This document shows positions 33,026-41,946 of a stretch of DNA of 64,000 bases, in pieces (the first letter of the stretch is position 1; every line of letters starts with the position of its first letter). This DNA comes from Mycolicibacterium phlei (GTDB lineage Bacteria > Actinomycetota > Actinomycetes > Mycobacteriales > Mycobacteriaceae): the NCBI RefSeq assembly GCF_001583415.1, contig NZ_CP014475.1:3844001-3908000 (forward strand), in the 5' to 3' direction. The notes beneath the pieces are model-generated. The model saw only the letters and a program-made list of their open reading frames with translations. It ran no database searches and was not told the origin of the DNA. The translations under genes were made by a program, and so were the position numbers.

Positions 33026-35413
33026 TCACCCCGTCTTCGTCGTGCGGATGGTCAGGCCCGCGGGCGCCGAGCCGATGACGCCCTCGTTCTCCAGTTCGTC
33101 GATCTCGGTGTCGCTGAGGCCCAGACCGGCGAGCACCTCCCGGTTGTGTTGACCGAGCAGCGGCGCCGGGCTGTGGTGCAGAGCGCCGGTGAGGGTGGAG
33201 ATCCGCATCGGCAGCGTGCTGTGCCGCGCGGGCGGGTTGACCGGGTGACCGACGCGTTCGTAGAAGCCGCGGTGCACCAGTTGCGGCAGGTCGGCGACGC
33301 GGTGCGGCTGCATCACCTTGGCGACGGGAACTCCTGCCGCCCAGAGGGTGTCGACGATCTCGTCGCCGCTGCGCTGCCCGCACCACGCGCCGAGGTGGTC
33401 GTCAATGGTGTCGTGGTGGCGGCGCCGGCCCTCGGCGGTGGCCATCTCGCCGGTCACCCACCCCGGGTTGCCGAGCGCGGCGACCAGCCCGGTCCACTGC
33501 TCGTCGGTGGCCACGGCGATCGCGACCCAGTCGTCGGGGCGGCCGAACTCGTCGAGGTCGCGGGTGCGGTAGAGGTTCTGCGGTGCGGCGGCCGGACCGC
33601 GGTTTCCCTGCCGCTGCAGCAGGTTTCCGTACGCCGAGTACTCGATGACCTGTTCAGCGGCGACGTTGAGCGCGGCGTCGACCATCGCCGCCTCGATCCG
33701 CACCCCCTCCCCCGTCCTGCGCCGGTGTTCCAGCGCCAGCAGCAGCGCGGTCAGCCCGTGCAGGCCCGCGTTGGGGTCACCGACCGAGTACGGCTCGACC
33801 GGGTTCTGGTCGGGATGGCCGGTGAGCCAGGTGATTCCGGAGCAGTCCTCGATGACGTAGGCGAACGCCGGCTTGTCCCGCCACGGGCCGTCGAGCCCGA
33901 AGCCGGGCAGGCGCAGCATGATCGCGTCGGGCCGCAGCCGCTGCACACCCTCGAAGTCGAGCCCGATCTGGTCGAGCACGCGCGGAGTGTAGTTCTCGAC
34001 GATGACGTCGCAGGTCCTGACCAGCTCGTGCAGCAGTTCCACCCCGCGCGGGGACCGGATGTCGAGGGTGACGCTCTTCTTGTTGGTGTTGAGGCCGGTG
34101 AAGATCGGTGAGCGCTCCCACCACCGGTCTTCCGACAGCGGCACCCCCGCGATCAGCCGGGTGCCGTCGGGTCGCGCGGTGGACTCGACGTGGATCACCT
34201 CCGCACCGAGCAGCGCCAGGATGTGGGTGCACGACGGCCCCGCCCAGAAGCTGGTCATGTCGAGCACGCGCATGCCCTCGAACGGCGATCCCTGTCCCGA
34301 CGAAGCCACCACGCTGCGGCGTGTGCCGGCCGCGGTGCGGTACCGCCCGGTGTGTTCGCCGAGGCGCGGCGCCGGCTGCGGGTCGCGCAGCAGCGGCGGT
34401 GACGTGCGGTAGGGCGCGCCGGGCTGGGTGAACCCGTCGCGCGGGTTGGTGACGAACGTGCCGCGCGCGGTGAACTGTTCGAACTCGGTGACGTTGGCGC
34501 CGTTGCCGACCGGCGCGTTGGGGATTCGGAACGCGCTGGACAGCTCGAGGATGTCGGCGACGGAGTTCTGGCGCACCCATTCGTGGATCTGCTCGGCGTG
34601 GACGTTGGCCAGTTCGGTGATCGACAGTTCGGAGTTCTCGTCGATCCACTCGTCGTGGCCGACCATGGCGCACAGATCGAACCACTGCTGCGCGGTGCCG
34701 CAGCCCAGCGAGACCAGACCGTCGGCCGCCGAGGCCACCCCGGGAACGGTGAGCCGGCGCTGGTCGCGGAACGGCCGGCCCAGCGCGTCGTGGAAGGACA
34801 CCGAATAGTAGGTGAGGCAGAGGATCTCGGCCTCCAGCATCGACACGTCCACCAGCCCCGAGGGCACCGCGAGCGTGCCCGAAGCGGCGAACGTGCCTGC
34901 CAGCCACTCGCCGATCTGCCCGCCGACGTGCACGGGTGCGCGGTCGGGGGCGCCGCGGCCCAGCCCGATCACCCCGCCCGACCAGGCCTGCACGGTGAAC
35001 TCGGTGGCGGGTCTGTCCGCCCACGGCCCGTCCAGCCCGAACGGGGTGATCGCGGTGACGGTCAGGTGCGGATGCGCCTCGGCGAGCTCGGCGGGCGGAA
35101 ACGCCTCGGCGATGCTCGACCCGCGCGACCACACCACCGCGTCGGCGGTCTGCAGCAGCCGGCGCACCATCTCCCGGTCCGCCGCGTTGCCGGGGTCGGC
35201 GACGACGCTGTGTTTCGAGCACGCCAGGAAGCTGAACAGCGCCCCGTCGCCGTCCACCGCGGCCCCGGACGCCGTCCAGCGGCGCAGCGGATCACCCTGC
35301 GGCGATTCGACCTTGACGACGTGCGCACCGCCGTCGGCTAGCAGTTTGGTGGCGTAGCCGCCCGCGATCCCGCTCGACAGGTCGATGACCGTGTAGCCGT
35401 CCAGTGCGGGCAC
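33026..35413 (-). CDS. Double-domain CaiB/BaiF CoA-transferase-like protein
   Basis: A 795-residue fusion of two family III CoA-transferase modules (residues about 1-370 and 377-795). Each has the Rossmann start (LLADGGAHVVKVESPQGD and LLGAEVIHVESTARPDG). The residue matching the catalytic Asp is Glu138 in domain 1 (PATEFTVQAWSGG) and Ala518 in domain 2 (KPAFAYVIEDCSG). The CaiB at 60449-61504 keeps Asp in the otherwise similar PAFDYVIQAATG, which supports the alignment. The protein may therefore work by another mechanism, act as a racemase-like or binding protein, or be inactive. It overlaps neither neighbour and sits between an M24 protein and an SDR. Confidence 0.88.
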   Translation of the reverse strand: MPALDGYTVIDLSSGIAGGYATKLLADGGAHVVKVESPQGDPLRRWTASGAAVDGDGALFSFLACSKHSVVADPGNAADREMVRRLLQTADAVVWSRGSSIAEAFPPAELAEAHPHLTVTAITPFGLDGPWADRPATEFTVQAWSGGVIGLGRGAPDRAPVHVGGQIGEWLAGTFAASGTLAVPSGLVDVSMLEAEILCLTYYSVSFHDALGRPFRDQRRLTVPGVASAADGLVSLGCGTAQQWFDLCAMVGHDEWIDENSELSITELANVHAEQIHEWVRQNSVADILELSSAFRIPNAPVGNGANVTEFEQFTARGTFVTNPRDGFTQPGAPYRTSPPLLRDPQPAPRLGEHTGRYRTAAGTRRSVVASSGQGSPFEGMRVLDMTSFWAGPSCTHILALLGAEVIHVESTARPDGTRLIAGVPLSEDRWWERSPIFTGLNTNKKSVTLDIRSPRGVELLHELVRTCDVIVENYTPRVLDQIGLDFEGVQRLRPDAIMLRLPGFGLDGPWRDKPAFAYVIEDCSGITWLTGHPDQNPVEPYSVGDPNAGLHGLTALLLALEHRRRTGEGVRIEAAMVDAALNVAAEQVIEYSAYGNLLQRQGNRGPAAAPQNLYRTRDLDEFGRPDDWVAIAVATDEQWTGLVAALGNPGWVTGEMATAEGRRRHHDTIDDHLGAWCGQRSGDEIVDTLWAAGVPVAKVMQPHRVADLPQLVHRGFYERVGHPVNPPARHSTLPMRISTLTGALHHSPAPLLGQHNREVLAGLGLSDTEIDELENEGVIGSAPAGLTIRTTKTG

Positions 35414-35416
35414 GGC

Positions 35417-36553
35417 TCAACCGATTTCGACGCCGGCGCCGTTCCAGATCGGGCTGGAGGTCAGCACCTCCGGTCCGCCGGCGGTGACGTGCACCGCGTC
35501 GCGGCCGAACACCGCGCCCACCCCCTGTCGCCACACATACGAGCTGACGGCGAGCACCATGCCCGGTTCGAGCGTCTCGTCGGCCACGGTGCCGCCCAGT
35601 GCGGGCGTGACGACGGGTTCGTCGTAGCCGAGCCCGAGGCCGTGCGCGACGGGCATGGCGGGCAACGGTTCTCCGGAGGCCTCGTAGGCGGCCAGCAGGT
35701 CACCGACCCGGCGGCCGGGGGCACATGCGGCGATCAGCCTGTCCCGCAGGGCGTTCCAGCGCTCGAACAGCTCAGCCGCGCCGGGCGCCTCGCCGACCGG
35801 CCAGGTGCGGCCGACCTCGGCGACGTAGCCGTCGGCCAGCACGCCCGCGGAGAACGCCACCAGGTCGCCCTCGGCGACGCGGCCGTCTGCGCTGTCGCGC
35901 CGCCAGGGATGCGTCCTGCTGGTCACCCAGGCGCCGTCCTGGGTGGCCGGGGTGCTGACGCCCCCGGCGGTCATCGCCTCCATCAGCGCCCCGGTCAGTG
36001 ACCGCTCGGTGACGCCCGGCGCAAGTTCCGCGCGGGCGGCGCCGAGCGCCGACTCGGCCATCGCGAGCGCACCGCGCAGCACCGCGATCTCGTCGGCCGT
36101 CTTGATCCGGCGGGCTGCCCGCAGCGCGGGTTCGGCGTCGACGATCTCGGCGTTGGGAAACGCCAGTGGCAGCAGTTGCGCGAATGTCGGTGTCAGCGCG
36201 TCGGTTCCGACCCGTTTGGCGCTCGCCGCACCGGGCAGCTTCTTGAGCACCTCGACCAGCGTCATCGGGTTCCAGGCCAGCCCGTAGAGATGGTCGTGCG
36301 GGATCTCCTCGGGGATGCCCTCGTCCCAGGTGCTGTTGAGGTGGATCTCGCCGGTCGAGCGGATCACCTCGCAGATCGGGCCGAACGGCCGGGTGCCCGC
36401 GACCCACAGCTGCGGCGCACCGGTGACGTAGCGCACGTTGGCCTGCCTGCCCAGCACCAGGATGTCGATGTCGTGCTCGGCCATCTGGGCGAGCGCACGT
36501 TCACGGCGGCCACGGCGCAGATCGGCTGCGTCGGGCAGAATCTCGAGTGCCAT
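35417..36553 (-). CDS. M24 (creatinase/prolidase-fold) protein with degraded metal site
   Basis: A 378-residue pita-bread-fold protein. Alignment with the neighbour at 36554-37786 shows that the five metal ligands are mostly gone: AFSAGVLADGYVAEVGRTW has Ser and Glu in place of the two Asp, AHGLGLGYDEP keeps the His, and MVLAVSSYVW plus VFGRDAV lack both Glu. Loss of metal is known in creatinase, a C-N hydrolase of this fold, so activity of another kind is possible. It starts directly at the stop of the intact paralogue, suggesting a heteromeric pair. Confidence 0.88.
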   Translation of the reverse strand: MALEILPDAADLRRGRRERALAQMAEHDIDILVLGRQANVRYVTGAPQLWVAGTRPFGPICEVIRSTGEIHLNSTWDEGIPEEIPHDHLYGLAWNPMTLVEVLKKLPGAASAKRVGTDALTPTFAQLLPLAFPNAEIVDAEPALRAARRIKTADEIAVLRGALAMAESALGAARAELAPGVTERSLTGALMEAMTAGGVSTPATQDGAWVTSRTHPWRRDSADGRVAEGDLVAFSAGVLADGYVAEVGRTWPVGEAPGAAELFERWNALRDRLIAACAPGRRVGDLLAAYEASGEPLPAMPVAHGLGLGYDEPVVTPALGGTVADETLEPGMVLAVSSYVWRQGVGAVFGRDAVHVTAGGPEVLTSSPIWNGAGVEIG

Positions 36554-37786
36554 TTAATCCCGTCCGTACGGTGCGTAGGTGTAGTCGGTCAGCGTCTGGT
36601 AGCCGTCGTCGGTGATGACGACGATCTCCTCGCTGCGGTAGCCGCCGGTGCCGTCCTCCCATACCACCGGTTCGAGCACCAGCAGCATGCCGGCCGGGAA
36701 GACGAAGTTGTCGTCGAACTCCTCGCCGAGGTCGGTGCCGATCATCGGCATCTCGGCGGCGTTGGTGCCGATACCGTGGCCGAGGTAGAAGTGCGGCAGC
36801 CAGGGTTTGGCGCCGCCGTTGGCGGCGATCGCGGCGCGGGCCAGATCCCCCGATGTGGCACCGGCTTTCGTCACGGCCAGCACCGCCGCCAGGATCTCCT
36901 GCCACTTCTCGAACTGCGCCTGCTGGCGGTCCGACGGTTGTTCCCCGACCAGCCAGGTGCGACCGAAGTCCGAGCAGTAGCCGGTGTAGGTGATGCTGAC
37001 GTCGGTCCACAGCACGTCGCCGCGTTCGAGTTCGCGTTCGGTGGTCAGCAGCGGCAGCGCCAGATCACCGGTGGTGGTCCACACCGACCCGCTGGTCCTG
37101 GTGGTCGGCATGACCTGCCAGATGGCCTCGAGCATGTTGGCGGTGGCACCGAGTTCGAAGGCCCGCCGCACGAACGCCGCCGACAGGTCGATCTGGCGCA
37201 CCCCCGGGGCGAGCGCCTTCTGCACGTCGACCATCGCCTCTTCGGTGATCCGGCAGGCCCGGCGCACGCAGGCGATCTGGTCGACGGTCTTGACCAGCTT
37301 CGCGGGCCCGACCACCTGCGCGGCGTCGCTGGGCGGGCCGGACGGGAACAGCCGGCCGGCGGCCCGGCGCATCGCGCCGGTGAGCTCGTCGACGGCGATC
37401 GTGGCGCCGGCGGGCACCAGGTCGGCCAGCACCTTCGCGAACGCCTCGACGCCCTCGTCGAACTCGAGGTAGAGCGGGCCGTGGACGTGATCGTCGGGCA
37501 CTTCGTACCGCGCGGCCGAACCCTCCCGCAGCGGCATGAACAGGTGGGGGTGCGGATCGTCGGCGAGCACGATCGCCACCGGCCGCTCCACGTGCGACAG
37601 GCCGGCGTCCAGCAGCGGCCAGCTGACGCCGGTCGCGTAGACGACGTTGCCGTTGCCGAGCAGCACCAGCGCGTCGACGCCCTTGTCGCGCATGGAGTCC
37701 CGCAGCCGCTGTCCGCATTCGCGGTACATCCGGGCGTAGTCCGGGACCTCCGGGATGTCGAGTGCCGTCGTCGCCGGGGCGGTCAC
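36554..37786 (-). CDS. M24 family metallopeptidase / Xaa-Pro aminopeptidase-like
   Basis: A 410-residue enzyme with a complete dinuclear metal site: two Asp in LWTDVSITYTGYCSDFGRTW, His in YLGHGIGTNAAEMP, and Glu in LLVLEPVVWEDG and GYRSEEIVVITDDG. The N-terminal creatinase domain includes LVLLGNGNVVYATGVSW. Aminopeptidase P-type enzymes cleave X-Pro bonds, but members in catabolic clusters may hydrolyse other amide or C-N bonds. GTG 37786 overlaps the stop of the amidohydrolase upstream (GTGA), and the degraded paralogue follows at once. Confidence 0.9.
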   Translation of the reverse strand: MTAPATTALDIPEVPDYARMYRECGQRLRDSMRDKGVDALVLLGNGNVVYATGVSWPLLDAGLSHVERPVAIVLADDPHPHLFMPLREGSAARYEVPDDHVHGPLYLEFDEGVEAFAKVLADLVPAGATIAVDELTGAMRRAAGRLFPSGPPSDAAQVVGPAKLVKTVDQIACVRRACRITEEAMVDVQKALAPGVRQIDLSAAFVRRAFELGATANMLEAIWQVMPTTRTSGSVWTTTGDLALPLLTTERELERGDVLWTDVSITYTGYCSDFGRTWLVGEQPSDRQQAQFEKWQEILAAVLAVTKAGATSGDLARAAIAANGGAKPWLPHFYLGHGIGTNAAEMPMIGTDLGEEFDDNFVFPAGMLLVLEPVVWEDGTGGYRSEEIVVITDDGYQTLTDYTYAPYGRD

Positions 37787-38952
37787 GAGACCCCCAGGAA
37801 GTTCTTGATGTTGGTGCTGACGATCTTGACGGCCTTCTCCGGGCCGACCGCGTCGACGACGGTCTTCAGCGACTTCTCCGAGTAGCCGAACGTGGACTCG
37901 TTGTGCGGATAGTCCGACGACCACATCACGTTGTCCACGCCGATCTTGTCGATCAGTTCCAGGCCGAGCGGGTCGACCATGAACGACGCACACATGTGCT
38001 TGTCCCAGTACTCCCGGATCGGGCGCTGCAGTTCGTGGTTGAACATGTGCCGGTACGACGCCAGCATGTGCTCGGCGTCCTGCAGAGCGGTGGGCACCCA
38101 GGCAATCCCGCCCTCGAACCAGCCGATCCGCAGCTTCGGGTGGCGGTCGAGGATCCCGGAGAAAAGGTACTTGGCGAACTGTTCGCGGAACGAGTCGACG
38201 TTGACCATCATGCCGACGACCACGCTGTTGTTCTGGCAGGGCGTCTTCGGCGGGGTCTCGCCGATGTGGTGACTGACCGGAAGCCCGGCCTCCTCGATCT
38301 CGTCCCACACCGCGTCCATCGCGGTGCTGCCGTAGTCGTAGATGTTGCCGTCGTCGTCCTTGCCGGGGTTCAGCGGCAGCAGGAACGTCTTGAGGCCCAG
38401 CGATTTCAGCTGCTCCAGCGTGCTGCGGGTGCCCTTGGGGTCCCACCAGTTGATCAGCCCGACACCGTAGAAGTGGCCGTTGCTGCGCTCCTGGATCTCG
38501 GCGATGTGCTCGTTGTAGATGCGGAACACCCGCTCGCGCAACGCCTTGTCGGGATAGTGGAACAGGGCGAGCACCGCGTTCGGGAACGCCAACTCCTTGT
38601 CGATGCCGTCCTCTTTGAGCTCGCGGATGCGGGCCTCGATGTTGTTGGAGGTGGCGCCGGCGAGGTCGTCGTACTGCATCAGCACCCGGCCGAAGTCGCC
38701 GCCCGTCCAGGCCTTGCCCCGCATACCGACCATGTAGGCGCCGTCCTCGTACCAGATGCGCGGGGCGGCACCCTTGAGGTCGTCGGGGAAGCGGTTGTAG
38801 AAGATGTCGTCGGCCACCGAGATGTGGTTGTCGGCCGAGAAGATCTCCGTACCCGCGGGCAGGCCGAAATCACCGGTGGCATGGCCCTTCCGGTACTTCG
38901 GGGCACCGAAGCCCTCCGGTGGGTACAACGTGGCGGTGGGCGCTGTGGTCAT
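37783..38952 (-). CDS. Amidohydrolase family protein (ACMSD-like TIM barrel)
   Basis: A 389-residue protein. The first metal motif reads FSADNHISVADDIF (NxH in place of DxH), SHHIGETPP carries the next His, and IGWFEGGIAWVPTALQD and MWSSDYPHNESTF contain the later ligands. The family includes decarboxylases and hydrolases. ATG 38952 follows GGAGTCATCG. It is related to the protein at 12735-14030 and probably belongs to the operon that continues through the M24 pair. The substrate is unknown. Confidence 0.87.
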   Translation of the reverse strand: MTTAPTATLYPPEGFGAPKYRKGHATGDFGLPAGTEIFSADNHISVADDIFYNRFPDDLKGAAPRIWYEDGAYMVGMRGKAWTGGDFGRVLMQYDDLAGATSNNIEARIRELKEDGIDKELAFPNAVLALFHYPDKALRERVFRIYNEHIAEIQERSNGHFYGVGLINWWDPKGTRSTLEQLKSLGLKTFLLPLNPGKDDDGNIYDYGSTAMDAVWDEIEEAGLPVSHHIGETPPKTPCQNNSVVVGMMVNVDSFREQFAKYLFSGILDRHPKLRIGWFEGGIAWVPTALQDAEHMLASYRHMFNHELQRPIREYWDKHMCASFMVDPLGLELIDKIGVDNVMWSSDYPHNESTFGYSEKSLKTVVDAVGPEKAVKIVSTNIKNFLGVS

Positions 38953-38986
38953 CGATGACTCCAATCGGGATGGGGGATGGACCTGG

Positions 38987-40222
38987 CTACCAGGCCACCG
39001 GAAGTTCGTAGACGCCGTAGGCGAGGCGGTCGTGCTTGAACGGGATCTCCTCGATCGGCACGGCCAGCCGCAGCGTCGGGATGCGGCGCAGCAGCGTGTG
39101 GAAGACGATCTGCAGCTCGGCGCGGGCCAACTGCTGCCCGACGCACTGGTGGCGGCCGTAGCCGAAGCCGAGCTGCCCGCTGGCATCGCGGCTCAGGTCG
39201 AGCTTGTCGGGCTCGGGGTAGACGCGGGCGTCCCAGTTGGCCGGGGCGAGGTCGAGGATGATGCCCTCGCCGGCGCGGATCGTCTCACCGGCGATCTCGA
39301 TGTCCTCGACGGCGATGCGGCGCTGCCCGTTCTGGATGATCGACAGGTAGCGCATCAGCTCCTCGACCGCGTTCGCGATGAACTTGGGGTCGTCGGTATC
39401 GCGTAGCGCGGCAGCCTGTCCCGGGTTCTCCAGCAGCGCCAGCACGCCGATGCCGATCATGTTGGCGGTGGTCTCGTGGCCCGCGATCAGCAGACCGGTG
39501 CCGAGCTGGGCGGCCTCTTTGATGCTGATCTCGCCGGCGTTGACCCGTTCCGCGAGGTCGGACACCGCGTCCTCGGCCGGGTTCTCCATCTTCTTCTTGA
39601 TCAGGTCGATCAGGTAGCCGGCCAGGCTCATCGCACCCTTCTGGCCGTCCTCGGCGGTGGCGTAGCGGGCCAGCCCGACGTTGGCGTGGTGCTGGAAGAA
39701 CTCGTGGTCTTCGTAAGGCACGCCGAGCATTTCGCTGATCACCCGGGTGGGCACGGGCAGCGCCAGCTTGGTGACGATGTCGGCGGGCTGCGGGCCGGCG
39801 AGGATCTCGTCGATGCACTCGTCGGTCACCTGCTGGATGGCCGGGCGCAGCCCCTCCACCCGCTTGAAGGTGAACGGCTTGGACAGCATCCGGCGGAACC
39901 GGGTGTGCTCCTCGGCGTCGGAGGTGAACACCGACCGCGGCCGCTTGTGCACGGTGGCGAGCATGTGCTCGTTCCAGTGCGGGAAGCCCTCCTTGCGGTC
40001 GTCGACGCTGACCCGCGAGTCGGCGAAAAGCTCCCTGGCCACGGCGTGACCGGTGACCAGCCACGGGGTGCTGCCGTCCCAGATCCGCACCCGCGACAGC
40101 GGTTTGACCTCGTTCATCCGCAGCATCTGCGGCGGCGGCGCGAACGGGCAGCGCGGGTCGCGCTCCATCGGATACTCGGGGATCTGGGCCGAGACGTCGG
40201 TGCTGGTCAGGGTTTCAGACAT
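38987..40222 (-). CDS. Cytochrome P450
   Basis: A 411-residue P450 of the soluble actinobacterial type. The opening YPMERDPRCPFAPPPQML, the I-helix GLLIAGHETTANMIG, the K-helix EELMRYLS and the heme loop GFGYGRHQCVGQQLARAEL (Cys near 360) are clear. It lies 10 bases after a 3Fe-4S ferredoxin gene, which is its likely electron donor, and both follow a TetR gene in one operon. The general look is of the CYP105/CYP107-like group that acts on diverse hydrophobic substrates. Confidence 0.94.
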   Translation of the reverse strand: MSETLTSTDVSAQIPEYPMERDPRCPFAPPPQMLRMNEVKPLSRVRIWDGSTPWLVTGHAVARELFADSRVSVDDRKEGFPHWNEHMLATVHKRPRSVFTSDAEEHTRFRRMLSKPFTFKRVEGLRPAIQQVTDECIDEILAGPQPADIVTKLALPVPTRVISEMLGVPYEDHEFFQHHANVGLARYATAEDGQKGAMSLAGYLIDLIKKKMENPAEDAVSDLAERVNAGEISIKEAAQLGTGLLIAGHETTANMIGIGVLALLENPGQAAALRDTDDPKFIANAVEELMRYLSIIQNGQRRIAVEDIEIAGETIRAGEGIILDLAPANWDARVYPEPDKLDLSRDASGQLGFGYGRHQCVGQQLARAELQIVFHTLLRRIPTLRLAVPIEEIPFKHDRLAYGVYELPVAW

Positions 40223-40232
40223 TCAGGTGTTC

Positions 40233-40427
40233 TCATTCCTCGATGCGGATGGCGCTGGCGGGGCAGGCCGCGGCCGCCTTGCGGACGGCCTCGGCGTGCT
40301 CCTCCCCTGGACTGTCGTTGAGCAGGACGACGACACCGTCGTCGTCGCGCTGGTCGAAGATGTCGGCGGCGTTGAGCACGCACTGGCCGGACGATACGCA
40401 CTTGTCTTGATCGACAATGACTTTCAT
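40233..40427 (-). CDS. 3Fe-4S type ferredoxin
   Basis: A 64-residue electron carrier. Cysteine pattern: DKCVSSGQCVLNAADIF (CX5C) and AAACPASAIRIEE. The middle cysteine of a 4Fe-4S cluster is missing, which marks the 3Fe-4S class typical of P450 partners. ATG 40427 overlaps the TetR stop as ATGA, and the P450 follows 10 bases downstream. It would pass electrons from a reductase, not encoded here, to the P450. Confidence 0.94.
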   Translation of the reverse strand: MKVIVDQDKCVSSGQCVLNAADIFDQRDDDGVVVLLNDSPGEEHAEAVRKAAAACPASAIRIEE

Positions 40428-41140
40428 GGCAGGGGCCGCTCCGTGACCGGCGCCTGCCACAGGCCGACGATCGCGTCGATCAGGCCAGAGGCGACCGAGC
40501 TCCACGTCGTGCGCGGCACGTCGGCGCCCTCGGCGAACGCCCGCTCGAAGTCGGCGCAGGTGTGCATCAACAGGTTGCGCGCCATGATGTTGCGCTCGAC
40601 CACCACCGGCATCGGCAGGTCGGGCAGGCAGCGGGTGATGCCCTCGACGACACGCACCAGCGCCGGGGCGCCGAGAGCGTCCTTCACGACGATCTTCTGG
40701 TAGGCCGGGTCGGCCAGCGCCTGCGCGGCGAACCGCGCGTACCACGTCGGGTTGCCGAGCTGGTCGAGGTGCTCGGTCAGCGAGCAGACCAGGCAGGCGA
40801 TCCAGTCGCGCAGGTCGGCGTCGTCGCCGATCGCGGAGATCTTGGTGTCGAGCAGCCGCTCGATCGAGGCGCGGTGCTTCTGTTCGATGGCACGGACCAG
40901 GTCGGTCTTGGTGCCGAAGTGGTAGCCGACCGCGGCGTTGTTGCCCTGGCCGGCGGCCTCACTGACCTGGCGGTTCGACACGGCGTAGACGCCGTGCTCG
41001 GCGAACAGCCGCTCGGCGGCGGCCAGGATCGCCTCACGCGTGATGCTGGCGCGCTCGGTGCGCACACTTCTGGCAGTGGTCACCGTCACAGTCAACCGCG
41101 GCACGTTCCTTAAGTCAAGCGACTGATTTAACGCGGTCAT
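40424..41140 (-). CDS. TetR family transcriptional regulator
   Basis: A protein of up to 238 residues. The helix-turn-helix is TREAILAAAERLFAEHGVYA, VSNRQVSEAAGQGNNAAVGY and HFGTKTDLVRAIEQ. ATG 41140 overlaps the SDR stop as ATGA, but a 22-bp palindrome lies just inside this start. Downstream GTG codons (near 41106, 41091 or 41085) would leave the palindrome outside the gene and remove an N-terminal extension of about 11-18 residues. I keep the long form for coupling and flag the start as uncertain. It precedes a ferredoxin and a P450, which it probably controls. Confidence 0.87.
   Translation of the reverse strand: MTALNQSLDLRNVPRLTVTVTTARSVRTERASITREAILAAAERLFAEHGVYAVSNRQVSEAAGQGNNAAVGYHFGTKTDLVRAIEQKHRASIERLLDTKISAIGDDADLRDWIACLVCSLTEHLDQLGNPTWYARFAAQALADPAYQKIVVKDALGAPALVRVVEGITRCLPDLPMPVVVERNIMARNLLMHTCADFERAFAEGADVPRTTWSSVASGLIDAIVGLWQAPVTERPLP
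41110..41131. promoter_or_regulatory. Candidate operator palindrome at the TetR start
   Basis: On the plus strand TTAAGTCA (41110-41117) and TGATTTAA (41124-41131) form an inverted repeat with one mismatch and a 6-base spacer. It is AT-rich compared with its surroundings and sits at the 5' end of the TetR-ferredoxin-P450 genes. Confidence 0.5.
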
Positions 41141-41946
41141 GCCTTCGGCTTGCGGACAATCACCTTGCCCGCGGTGGTCCCACCATCGATCGGCAGCACG
41201 GTGCCGGTGACGTAGCGCGAACGGTCGGTGGCGAAGTACAGCGCGGCCTCGGCGACGTCGTCGGCGGTGCCCTCCCGCTTCAGCGGCCGGTCGTTGCGCA
41301 TCTGCTCGCGGATCCTGGCCTCGAACTCCTCGAGCCGCTGCGCGTCCTCCCCCGTCGCCGACTTGCGCACGATCGCGGTGCGGATGTTGCCGGGCGCTAT
41401 CGCGTTGACCCGGATCTCGTAGTGCGCCAGTTCGATCGCCGCCGACTTCGTGAACTGGATGACGGCCGCCTTCGACGCGCGGTAGGTCATCACCCCGCCG
41501 CCGGCCTGGATACCGCCGATCGAGGTGAGGTTGATGATCGAACCGCCGCCGTTCTTCGACATGTGCCGGGCCGCGTCGCGGGTGCCGGCCATCACGGCCA
41601 GCACGTTGATCGCCATCACCTGATGGAAGTCGGCGAGGTCGTCGTCGAGGAACTTCGGGAACATCCGCCCGGACACCCCCGCGTTGTTGACCATCACGTG
41701 CAGCCCGCCGAAGCCGTCGATCGCGGTGTCGACCAGGCGCGTCACCTGCGCCACGTCGGCGACGTCGGTCTCGACGAACCGCACCGCGTCACCGAGGTCG
41801 GCGGCCAACGCCTGTCCGCGCTCGACGTCGATGTCGCCGACCACCACCCGCGCCCCCTCGGCGGCGAACCGCCGGGCCAGGCCCTCGCCCAGTCCCGATG
41901 CGCCGCCGGTGATCACCGCGACCTTCCCGTCCAGTTCACCACTCAT
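41137..41946 (-). CDS. Short-chain dehydrogenase/reductase
   Basis: A 269-residue classical SDR. VITGGASGLGEGLARRF is the cofactor loop, with NNAGVSGRMFPK, NLTSIGGIQAGGG and YRASKAA (Ser/Tyr/Lys) as the active site. VTGTVLPIDGGTTAGKVIVR ends the protein. ATG 41946 overlaps the stop of the alpha/beta hydrolase (ATGA). It is therefore in a continuous run hydrolase-SDR-TetR-ferredoxin-P450 on the minus strand. Confidence 0.9.
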   Translation of the reverse strand: MSGELDGKVAVITGGASGLGEGLARRFAAEGARVVVGDIDVERGQALAADLGDAVRFVETDVADVAQVTRLVDTAIDGFGGLHVMVNNAGVSGRMFPKFLDDDLADFHQVMAINVLAVMAGTRDAARHMSKNGGGSIINLTSIGGIQAGGGVMTYRASKAAVIQFTKSAAIELAHYEIRVNAIAPGNIRTAIVRKSATGEDAQRLEEFEARIREQMRNDRPLKREGTADDVAEAALYFATDRSRYVTGTVLPIDGGTTAGKVIVRKPKA

